From Homarus americanus (Eukaryota > Arthropoda > Malacostraca > Decapoda > Nephropidae): 64,000 nucleotides of DNA. The stretch spans positions 8,948,089 through 9,012,088 of the forward strand of contig NW_024756914.1 in assembly GCF_018991925.1 (NCBI RefSeq), given 5' to 3'. Positions 12,025-26,400 of the stretch are shown here, piece after piece (position 1 is the stretch's first letter; the number at the start of each line of letters is the position of its first letter). The notes below the pieces were generated by a model. The model worked only from the letters and a program-made list of their open reading frames with translations. It was not told where the DNA came from and ran no database searches. The position numbers and the translations under genes are program-made.

Positions 12025-12239
12025 TATATTCATATAAGGAAGCTTTTGAACAATGAACAGGTTTCTTAATTAGAATTCTAAATCAAAGAAAGTAGTAGCT
12101 AATGAAAAAAAAAAAGAACGTGACTTGGAAAATTGAGAAGCAGAAACACCAAGGGGGCACCCGGGGCTTGTACAGGCACTGCAGTAATGGTAGTGGGTTG
12201 GTACAGTAAGGAGGGGCATTGAAAAACAAACCCATAATC

Positions 12240-14280
<2,041 letters not shown>

Positions 14281-14406
14281 CCAGGTGGTGGAGGATGGGA
14301 AGCAGCGTCGTGATGGTGGTGTTGTCTTGACGCACCAGACCAGTCGTTCCTACCACACATTTTTTGGCCTTCTTTGCCTTTACTTGACATCACTCGTAAT
14401 TCCAAA
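14281..14406 (+). promoter_or_regulatory. Probable 5' UTR/promoter-proximal region of CSTF2
   Basis: Base composition changes abruptly from AT-rich to GC-richer just before the CSTF2 start codon. No TATA box is evident. The start-site position is not determinable here. Confidence 0.35.
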
Positions 14407-14455
14407 ATGAGTGAGACAAGTGCAGTTGTCGAGAAATCTCTTCGTTCAGTCTTCG
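14407..14455 (+). CDS. CSTF2: CSTF2 exon 1
   Basis: ATG opens [16 protein letters not shown]; the exon ends in phase 1 (TTCG, then GTTGGT donor). The split codon G|TT gives the Val of FVGNIP when joined to exon 2, matching the RRM start SLRSVFVGNIP of CstF-64 exactly. Too short for ORF scans. Confidence 0.85.
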
Positions 14456-17400
14456 GTTGGTCTTGGTATATTTTTATCAGTTAATAATGACTAAGTAGAA
14501 GGGGGGAGCGTGACGAAGCCGCGACCTGTGTCCTTAACTGTTAAGCCTTCTTAAACCTGGTGTGGCTCTTGGTGATTGGTTCTGGACAGATTGTTTCTTG
14601 GTTTTGGCTGTTAAACTGTTCCGTGCAGGGAACGATTCCTTTCGTGTAATAAACTTGGGTTGTAGAGAGGGCAGGAAGGTGCTGGGGTCTGCCCGCTACA
14701 TGCAGTACTTTGATGTTTATTATGTCAATTCACAATACAAGTTTAAAACATACATGGCGCACGTTTACAGACATAATACTCACTGCAGGTATACAAACTG
14801 TACAGTGTACATAGTACAGGTGTGAAATGTAAACTAAAAGTACAGTGTATGCACACCAGGGAAGCGATGTACACTAGGTATGCTATTTACACACTGGCCA
14901 TACAATGTACACAGTCCAGGTATACAATACTGTATACACAGTCCAGGTATACAATATACACAGTCCAGGTATACAATATACACAGTCCAGGTATACAATA
15001 TACACAGTCCAGGTATACAATGTACACAGTACAGGTGTACAGTGTACACAAGCGTGTAAACAATATACAGATAAGGTATACTATGTGCACATACTACATG
15101 TATACAATATAGACACTAACTGCAATATACAGACACTAGCTATACAATGTCCAGTAGCTAAAACAACAATCTGTGCAGGTGGGGGTCGATATGCTCCGAA
15201 ATTTTACGTGTGACTAGTGACAGCCCTCGTATACCACAATTTATCGTCCATGGTCTCATATTGTTTCCCACAAAGTATGCACAGATAATTGTTTTAGCTA
15301 CTGTACATACACAGTACAGGTATACAATATACAGATACAAAGTATACAATGCACATGGACAGTACAGGTATACAATATACAGATACAAAGTATACAATGC
15401 ACATGGACAGTACAGGTATACAATATGCAGACATAAGGTATACAGTGTACACACTACAGGTGTGCAAGTATAATCTACACAGACAGTATGGTATGGGTAT
15501 ACAATGTACACTGCAAATACCAGTAGGTTATGTACACAGTTGTCAGATATACAATGTACACTGCAGGTACTAGTAACAAAGGTGGCAGGTAACAACCATA
15601 ATATATGCAGGCTATCTCTAAAGACCTCATTTGTCCCTGAACTATCAACCTTAGGACATTTCTTAACTCCTGAAAATGCCCAAAAGTGCATAAGGAAAAT
15701 GCTTCTCGGGTAATTATGGATTTAACCGGCGTAAATACACGAGACACCTTTGTTTACAATGGGCAAGCCTGGGATCTTCTCAAAGTACTGCATCATTCAT
15801 AAAGTGAACCAACTAACCAAAGATCCTAAAGTTATTCATATAGTTTGTAAAGGAAGACAAGGTGAGTGTTATATTACCTCACTGTTTGTGCTGTTGGTAG
15901 AGTGTTTTGGTTGGATCACCTCAGACCAGTAACTACTACATGTAATCATTGAAAGCTGGGAGGAAGACAATGTAAGTGATGCTTGATGAGAATGGTCTGG
16001 TCTCAGCACCAACTTGGGGAAGTTTTTTCAGTGGAAGATAAAAGCTTCCTTACCTTGAGGGAAATTACAAAATGTGTATGAGGAATACGATCTGTGTAAT
16101 ATCAGGAAATTAATTTTATTTCAGAGGAATAAAATAGAATATAATTTAGTAATTTAGGTTAGGTTTAGTAGGTTGGTTTTCTTCATTTTATAGATGATAA
16201 ATTATAGAATGTATCCCTGAAAATTTTTTTTTCAACAAACAAACCTCATCAATCTCAGACAGAAGAGTTACAAATTGTACAGTGGAGTTTTGATAATTCG
16301 CAAAATACATATTCATGTTCTTAAATTCGTGGGCACCTCTATTACTAATACTTCTTTTTAAATTTTGTGGTCAAATATTCATAAATTGGGTCCATGTGGT
16401 TGCTACTGCAGTGTTTATCTACATAAGAAACCATAATAGTTGTAGAAATATTGTTTTAATGCTGTAATGTAAATGATAAATAAAGAGAATATATAAAACT
16501 ATTCATTAAGAAAAATGAAGAGTGGGAATTGTATTCTCTGTGGAAGGTAGGAAGTCATGAGGGTGGGTAGCTAGACTGCAGAAAATTCTCTCCTTCTGCT
16601 GTTGGAGAGCTACATTATCCTGCGACCCCTATGATGTACAGTATGCAATTTCACTATAATTCCCATATTATTTAGTTTCATTAGGTGTTGGGATAATAAA
16701 ACATTATTGTAAAAGAAACCCACACTCAACCCCAGATGAGATATTGTCATATTAAATTCCCAGTTCATTGTTTACTTTGACATACAGCTGACCAGCCAGC
16801 CAGCTTGTGCCCATGTCTGTTTCCATGCTGGTGAATTGGTGTCACCCAGAGGATGATTTTGAGAATGAAAAGAGCTGTTTATATATATTTTTTTATGTAT
16901 TATGTACGATATTTAGTGTTTATTAAAGCAGTTTTGGAACAGTTTATGCGTATTTTTTGGCCTCTGGAATCAACCTAATTATATCCATTTAAATCAGTTA
17001 AACTATACAGTAATTCGTGATGTCTTTTTGTAGCTACTTAACCTGCGAATTATCATGTCTCTACTGTACTGTACAGTGAAATTACACAAAATGTATTTCT
17101 CCTGCATTTTTTGTTACTTAAGGTAAGAAAACTTTTATCTTTGGAAAATTCTTAGAAGATTATCCTGGAGACTGTATTATTTTCAACAGGTTCTTCACAA
17201 CTATGGTTGGTAATGCAATGTAGTACAGTATGTTAGGAGTGTTTATGTATAGGATTTACTGTATATCCATGACACTTTTAACAAGTCTTTTTACTGGACT
17301 GTACATGGTTACAAGAGAAGAGAAGGGAAAGAAAACTATATTGTACATAGCTATTTTGAGAAAGATTTGGAAAGAAGTGTATCAAAGATGAAGATGGGTG

Positions 17401-20400
17401 TGCAGTACAGTGTTGTTGATATTTGGATGTGAAGCTGGTCTCTGGACACAAGTAAAACAAGCAACAGGAATGACGTGTTTGAGGACATTATTTGGGTGAA
17501 TATCATGCAGGCAATAGGAGATGGCTGAGACTAATTGCACAGAAAAATTGCAACACAATTTCTTTTGCAGTAATAAATAATTTAATGAATCTCCAGAAAC
17601 CTAACCTGACCTCAAGCGAGAGACAATGTGACTAGATTTTTCCATTCAATAAGCCACGGTGAAAAGACCATCTTGACATTTGCATAAACATATTACAGCT
17701 CAGAGGTGAGAGAGATAAGAGGAAGAGAACAAGTCCAAGAAGAACATGGAATGATTTTGGGGAGAAGGATGGATGCCCAGGATGAATGTGAATTATAGGA
17801 GAGCCTGACAACAAGTGGTTCATGGGGCTGTTGACTCATTAAGAGGAAGTGGATGACGGTAAACGTATAGAGAGTTAGTGTTTACTTTTGGTTGTGGCCG
17901 TGATGCAAGGTAGTGAGAGGGCCAGCAACACTAACATAAGAACATCAGAATGGAGGAAACTGCTGTGGGCATATTGGGCAGTCCCGTTTACACCCAACCC
18001 CTATTGCTCATATAAGCATCCAACCTATGTTTGAAGCTATCCAGCGTATTCCACTCGTCCACTACTCTGATTCCAAACTAATGTTTACCTATTTCGCGTC
18101 TAAATCTAAATTTGTCTAATTTAAAACCATTGTTGCGAGTTCGCTCCTGGTTGGATACCCAGTAGTTTGAGTACCTTTGTAATGTCCCCTCTTTTTAGCC
18201 CTAACTTCTATTTATACACCTCTATCATATCGCCCCTCACTCTACGTCTCTTGAGGGAGTGCAAATTAAAATGCTTTAACCTGTCTCTGTACTCAAGGTC
18301 CCTAATGCCCAGGATTAGTCTTGTCATTCTCCTCTGAATTCTTTCCAAAGATTCTATATCCATTCTGTAATACGGTGACCAGAATTGAACTGCGTCATCC
18401 AAGTGAGGTCACAAGCGCAAGATATAGTTTAGGATGACCTCGCTAGTCTTGTAACTAACACTCCTTTGTATGAACCCAAGTACTTTATTAGCCTTGTTTC
18501 AAGCAAATACACATTGTTTACTTGGCTTAAGATTCTTACTTATCATTACTCCTAAATCTTTCTCATTCGGATTTCTCAATAACATCGTTGTTCATCTGGT
18601 ATCTGGTTTCCCTGTTTACATCTCCAATACTGAGTACTTTACATTTGTCCACATTGAATTTCATCTGCCATTTTTCAGACCATTCGAAAAATTCTTTTAG
18701 ATCTTCCTGTAGTTTGCGGAATCCTCGTCAGATTTAATTTCATGCCCTATTTTAGTGTCGTCAGCAAATTTACTTATGTTGCTGTCTACTCCGATATCTA
18801 TGTCGTTTATGTATATAATAAATAATAATGGTCCAAGTACTGAGCCTTGGGGAACTCCACTCGTGACGTTGCTCCAATGGGATTTAGTGCCGTTAATGCT
18901 CACTCGCTGTTTCCTGTCCTGTAACCACGCCCTTATCCATTTTAGAATGTCTTCTTCAATGCCATGAGCCTCCACTTTTCTTATTAGTCTTTCGTGGGGG
19001 ACTCTGTCAAAGGCTTTGCTAAAGTCGAGATATACCACATCATAATTGTGTCCCTCGTCCACTGATTTGAAAACAGATGAAAAGAATGTTAATAGATTAG
19101 TTAGACATGAATGCCTGCTTGTGAAGCCATGTTGGGATCAACTTGTGCTTCTCCAGGTGATTTCGAATAGAGTTTGAAATGATTGCTTCCAGTAATTTGT
19201 CTACAATTGATGTTAGACTGATTGGACGGTAGTTAGAGGATAGTGATCAATCTCCCTTCTTGAAAATCGGTATTACATTCGCTATCCTCCAGGATTCTGG
19301 TACTACACCCGTTTTTAAGGACATGTTAAACAACTTTTCTAAGGGCATACTAAGCTCTTCCTTACATTCCTTTAATACTCTGGCAAATATCTCATCGGGA
19401 CCTGGTGACTTATTAGGCTTTTGTTTGTCTATTTGCTTACTAACATCGTTACTAGTCACTACTATCTCGCTTAATTTATTTTCTTCACTATCTCTGTATA
19501 GAGTCTGTGCCTCGGGTATCATGTTTAAATTTTCGGTGGTGAAAACTGTTCAAAAATATTTATTCAGATTATCGCTCATTTCTCCGTCGTTATCAGCTAG
19601 CTCACCTGTATCTGACTGTATTGGTCCAATCTTTTCTCGTGTTTTAGTTTGATACATTTGATAGAATCCCTTGGGGTTTGACTTCGCCTCCCTTGCTAGC
19701 TTCAGTTAATTATTCCCCTTTGCTTTTCTTATCTCGGTCTTATCCCTACCTGCCAATACCTTATAATAATCTCGGAGGTAAACTTCACCACAATTTATTT
19801 TCCTACCTATAGCCTTCCTTTGTCCAATAATATTCTTTAAATAATTAATTATCCATTTAGGATCATTGTTGTTTGATCTGAGTTTTCTGTATGGTATGTT
19901 CTGCCTTTGTGCATGAAGTGGAACTCGTCAACCTCAGATCTCGTGATCATATCATCCTCAACCGTCAGGTCTCCAGGTATGGTGAGGTTGCCTTCAGTGG
20001 GTACATGACCTCATGTGAGGTCGTGTAATTCACCCCCAAGTGTGATACCCCTTCTCTCAGCTGCCTCTTCAAACTATCAAAGTTTGCCCTTCTGAAATCT
20101 GGGACTTAAGTGGAATTTTTCTTGCGGCTGCCCTGAAATTCTAAATGGAATTAATTTCTTTGTGATAGCTGTTAGCAAGTTCGTTCCCTACCTCGACATT
20201 ACTAATGAGATTTTCTCTGTTTGACAGAACTAAATCGAGTATATTATTACCCCGGGTGGGTTCGGTTATATGTTGGCTTCGGAAACAGTCCTGGATTGTT
20301 TCAAGAAAATCCTCTGATTCTGAGTTACCCGTAAGGTCAATCTAATCTATTTGGTTAAAGTTAAAGTCGCCTACTATACAGACTTTGCTATGTATGGAAG

Positions 20401-23400
20401 CCCTGCGCATTTCATCCCAAATAAGTCGCTCATTATCTCTTATCAAGATTAGGAGGTCTATATATTACTCTTGTGATTAATTTTTCCCTACCATCGATTA
20501 ATTCTATCCAAATTGTTTCTGTATTCCGCTTGGTTTTTATTTCCTTATTTATTTCACACTTCAGATTATCCCTTACATAGATTGCTACTCCGCCTCCTTT
20601 CCTAATCTACCTTTTGATATGGAATAATTTGTAATCTGCAATTTGGTATTCGACAGGTAACTCACGTGAGTCTAGGTTTATCCATGTTTCGGTGAGTGCT
20701 ATTATATAGATTTTTTCGGTACATACCAAAGCCCTGATTTCATCCATTTTGTTTCTCATACTTCTACAGATGAGAGGGCCTTCAACACTAACATACAGAT
20801 GAGAGGGCCAGCAACACTTAACATACAGATGAGAGGGCCAGCAACACTTAACATACAGATGAGAGGGCCAGCAACACTAACATACAGATGAGAGGGCCAA
20901 CAACACTAATATACAGATGAGAGGGCCAGCAACACTAACATACAGATGAGAGGGCCAGCAACACTTAACATACAGATGAGAGGGCCAGCAACACTAACAT
21001 ACAGATGAGAGGGCCAACAACACTAATATACAGATGAGAGGGCCAGCAACACTAACATACAGATGAGAGGGAGGGAGAGGGCCAGCAACACTAACATACA
21101 GATGAGAGGGCCAGCAACACTTAACATACAGATGAGAGGGCCAGCAACACTTAACATACAGATGAGAGGGCCAGCAACACTAACATACAGATGAGAGGGC
21201 CAGCAACACTTAACATGCAGATGAGAGGGCCAGCAACACTAACATACAGATGAGAGGGCCAGCAACACTAACATACAGATGAGAGGGCCAGCAACACTAA
21301 CATACAGATGAGAGGGCCAGCAACACTAATATGGAGAACTGGTTGATAGAATACTGTGTAGTGTAGCTATAATTGAAAGTGTTTTGGATATTTATAAGTA
21401 TATACAGTATGTTCATGTTTAATAATCATTTTATTCTCCCAACAGTTGGCAACATTCCCTATGAAGCAACAGAAGAGAAGCTTCGGGACATATTCAGCCA
21501 GGCTGGTCCTGTGTTGTCCTTCAAGTAAGTGATTCTGTCTTGTGAAACTTGTACTCTACTGTACTTGTGTCTCAAAAATTATTGTACAAAACAGGTTGAA
21601 AATTTAGCAGGTCCAAATTTTTTACATAGTACTGTAGTACTAAATATTTTGATGATCTTTTTTGAAAATAATTTAAGTTCTGTACAATATAAACAAGCTG
21701 TTAATTATAGACCGGTATTGTACTGGTTTCATAAAGTGTTCTAGAAAAATGAGATAATGGTGTTGAAATTAATGTTTATTCTGTGCTGTACGCAACACGA
21801 CGTCACTGTTTAAGGTTTTTGGTGCAAGCTAAATAATATAGTAATTTCTCCAAGTAAGGGTAGTGAGTTTATTGAGTTTACTGTACAGACAAAGGTAGAT
21901 AAGTAAGTGATTCTGTCTTGTGAAACTTGTACTCTACTGTACTTGTGTCTCAAAAATTATTGTACAAAACAGGTTGAAAATTTAGCAGGTCCAAATTTTT
22001 TACATAGTACTGTAGTACTAAATATTTTGATGATCTTTTTTGAAAATAATTTAAGTTCTGTACAATATAAACAAGCTGTTAATTATAGACCGGTATTGTA
22101 CTGGTTTCATAAAGTGTTCTAGAAAAATGAGATAATGGTGTTGAAATTAATGTTTATTCTGTGCTGTACGCAACACGACGTCACTGTTTAAGGTTTTTGG
22201 TGCAAGCTAAATAATATAGTAATTTCTCCAAGTAAGGGTAGTGAGTTTATTGAGTTTACTGTACAGACAAAGGTAGATAATAATTAACTAAACATTACAT
22301 CAGTATTTCTCAAAATGTTTCAGACTTATGTATGACCGTGAGTCTGGCAAACCAAAAGGCTATGGCTTCTGTGAATATAAGGACCAAGAAACAGCTCTAT
22401 CTGCTATGCGCAATCTCAACGGATATGAAATTGGTGGACGACCTTTACGTGTTGACAATGCCTGCACTGAGAAGTCTAGAATGGAGATGCAAAGTGAGTT
22501 GTTTATTATTATTATGTTATTATTTTTTGTTATTACTGTTATTGTTGTTGGTGTTATTATTATTACTAATGCTACTGTATTATTATTAAAATAATTATTG
22601 TTACTATTTTTATTGTTAGTATAGTGTCACTTAAATCATGAATTCAATATTAGGAAATATGTGTGAGATGATTCTACTTGTTGTTTCAGCCATTTTGTGC
22701 CATTTTTATTCACCTCTGCATTTTCCTCCAATTTTTCAGGCTTTTTTTTTCACATGATCCAGCCACATAAACAGTGAGAGAAAGAGATGAGAGATATACC
22801 AACTGTAAATTAATGTTTGGTTATGTTCAGGTTTAATGATGGGTCCTGTGGTTGAATCTCCCTATGGCCCTGACGTTGAGCCAAACAAAGCCCCAGAAGC
22901 CATCAGTAACGCAGTGGCCTCTCTCCCCCCGGAACAAATGTACGAGCTGATGCGACAGATGAAGCTGTGTGTCCGTAACAACCCCAGTGAGGCTCGCACC
23001 ATGCTCATGAACAACCCTCAGCTGGCCTATGCTTTACTCCAAGCTCAGGTAATATATAAGTTCTTTGTGCACAATAAGGAGCAGGTCAGAGTAAACCATC
23101 TGTGTTAAAATATCAGCATAGAACAAATGTAGTGATAAATCATATCTTAACTAATGTAGACAAAGAAAATATTATTATTTTTTTTTATTACTTGGACCCA
23201 AGTTATCAAAATCAGAATTTCTCACACACTGGTCATCTCTCTGGTACTGTAATGTGGCTCATATAAAATACAGCTGAAATTCCATTACCTGTATTTTACA
23301 TAAATGATTGGGATATATGCAACCATACAAACTGTAGTTCATGACTTATTGTGCTATATGTTTGGTATCATTTGTTTCTGTTTCGTACAAAACAAAGTAA

Positions 23401-26400
23401 TAATGAAGACTTCATTCAAAAGCTGATTTTATCTTTGACTTCAACCTTTTATGATAAATATTTAAAAAAAATCTAACATCGTCTCTGAAGTGCTAATGCC
23501 TTGAAATCGTTTACATTTTGATAGTAGTACAGATATTTAACATTATTTTAGAAAATAACAGATCTGTTTACCTATTGTGTACATATTTAGTTGGAATAAC
23601 TGGACAGCTACGTGAGCATTTTCTTTGAACCAATCAGCTATTTTTATAGAGGAGGGGCGTGGCTTATGGACCAGGTTAGCATGGAAATACTATAGTAATG
23701 CTGAGTGAGTGGTGCTGCCACATTGGCAGGTTCATTGCTAGTATTTTCCATTTCATTATTAATCCAGTACAATAGATTTTTTTCAGAGGAAAACATTATT
23801 TATTGACATAAGACTTATTTCTAAAATATAAAAAAAAGCAACCAAGAATTGGTCACTGTCTGTGTCAATATGTTCTTCAAGAAGATGGGTTACCTTCACC
23901 CTGTCTACTGCCACCCTCACTTCACTTTACCCACTGTCACCCACTCACCCTTAACCTCATCCTATATTGCCCACACCTGCCTCATCCCACCCATTCCCTG
24001 CTATTCGCGCCCACTTACGCCCTCAGGATTAAATCATAGGACATGTTGGGGTATTATTGGTACTATTTTTAATATTTAAGTTCTCTGTGTTATTGAAGTT
24101 CTTGATTAACTCTTCCAGGTAGTTATGAGGATTATCGACCCCAAAACAGCCGTTCAGATACTCCATGGAGGGCGAGAGGCGGTTGAACCGTTAATGCCTA
24201 CGGGAACAGTACCTCCACCAACCTCAATTCCTCCACCAACCTCCGCTCCACCAACCCTCAATGGTGGACTCCCCGTCCCCACCAGTGGACCTCCACCACC
24301 CTCCAACTTACCCACTCGTTATCCTCCACCAATGACAGGTGGGCCTGGTAACTTTCAGGGTCCACCCCCTGGACCACCACCAACACGAGGACCTCCTTTC
24401 CCAGGTAGATACTGTACACAGTAACTGAGAATTTTTTTCCTTTACCCTGCTAGCTCAACATTCTCACATACCACAGTGATCATTGTAGCACTGTTTTCCC
24501 AGGTAAGGAATGTACACCCAATCCAAATAATGTTTTACACTACTTATGGTGAAGACAATTGTTGTGCTTGAATATGTACATGGGAAGATTAGAGTACTGT
24601 AGCTATAAATGAGGCTTTACAGTATTTGGTTTATAAGTACAGGGTGTTCCTGACTTACGAACACCCGGCGATACAAATGAGGTTCTATATGGTCAATTGT
24701 TTTAAGAATCCATCATAGGTACAACTGGTTTGTAGTACAGCATGCCCTTAAAATTCATGGGGGTTTTGGTCTCAAAATGGCCACGAATTGCCAAATTGGC
24801 GAATATCATTTGCTGGCTGGGGGTGGGGGGTAAATTTTTACTCGTATGCAAGGAAATGTTTAATCCCTTTATGTGTTTGCCCTTAGTTGCCCTTAGTTGT
24901 TGAGAGAGCAGAGTAGCACAGACGCGAGACAGACAAGTGTTTATCCCGGACTGAGGCGGAGTGAGCGCACATGGCCCAGCCACCTGGGACAAGAGAGACA
25001 CCTTGCGGGATGCCATAAAACTCGTGGTCTCAGCTGCGAAAATGTTGCCAACTTTAAAACTGTTGTTTTTTACTTATAAACTATTTTTCTGCCCTCATCA
25101 TGGCTCCCAAATGCAAGTCTGATGCAAGTGATAGTAGTGCATCCAAGAAAAGGAAAACACTTACAATGGAAGTGAAAGTTGATGTAATTAAAAGTTCTGA
25201 AAAAAAGCAAAACACCCTCAGTCATTGATAAAGTGTTGGGCTTCAGTCTTTCATTGATCGGAACAATTTTGAACAACAAATATAAACTTTTTGAACTTGT
25301 AATAGGATCTAGACCAATACACTCAACTGTGATCACAAAACAAAGATTGTTAGTGATCTGGGTGGAAGATCAAAATTAATGGCATTTGCTTATAAGTCTA
25401 GCCTTGATTCAGTTTCATCCTAATAAAGCCTCTGTCTCTACATGCCAGCCATCCCCAGGTTTCAATGTATGTGTTTTGTCATTAAATTTTTTATTTTCTC
25501 TTATATTAAGTGATTCTAGTTGTATAAAAGGACTCAGGCTATGATATAGTACACATAGGGTATGAGTTCCGCCTTTTGTACATTTCCGACTTAAGAACGT
25601 TCTCAGGAATGGAACTCGTTCGTAACCCGAGGACCCCCTGTATGTAGATACAAAGTGAATTAGGTATGGATATTGTGTACTTCCTGGCTGTGGTCCTATG
25701 TGTTGCCACACCCATGTATAAATACAAGGATTATTCCAATCCTTTATAAATGGGCGAGTAAACATTTTTTTACAGTGAATGATGTTTATTATGTCGTGGG
25801 TGGTGACTTTACTAAGTCTACTGTGTCATGGACAAAGTTAATAATAGACTAGAAGATACAGAGGAGTTAAATTGAGTAAGGGTTTACAATGTACAGTAGT
25901 GCAATATTGTAATGTACAAAATGTCTTTACCTACAGTAAGTGGTGACTTTGACATGCGGCAGCTGGGAGGGGCACCGAGGGGACCACCACCTCAAGGTAA
26001 CGACCAAGACATGCGACTACCTCCGCCTGGCATGACGGGTCCCCCTCCACCCCACGATAACTATGGCGGGCAACACCATGACTTTGACAGCAGGTAAAGA
26101 GAGGCAGCTGTCCTGTAATACTTGGTTAATATGCTTCTCTTGCCAGCTGTAATTATTGTACTCTTGGAGCATTTTCATTTATTTTAAATCTAATGAATTA
26201 TTAAACATTGAGTTTGTTAATGACATGTTAAAACAAAGTTGATGTTAACAACTCACTCAGATGTAGAAGCTATTGTAGAATGACACATAATCTATTGTCA
26301 TAAAAATATCATGGAGCAGCACTTTGTAGCTTCGTTAGGCATATTTGGCTGGACATTTTTATAGTAACCTCACGCTTTTTTTCATGTTCAAGCCGACAAT

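Noticed and set aside
14822..15573. Several frames on both strands across the GTATAC repeats
   Set aside because: The repeat unit lacks stop codons in several frames; peptides are repeats with no domain.
15753..15932. Short ATG frame followed by a GTGAGT donor-like site
   Set aside because: No family recognised, no supported acceptor partner, inside CSTF2 intron 1; skipping it keeps the CSTF2 phase.
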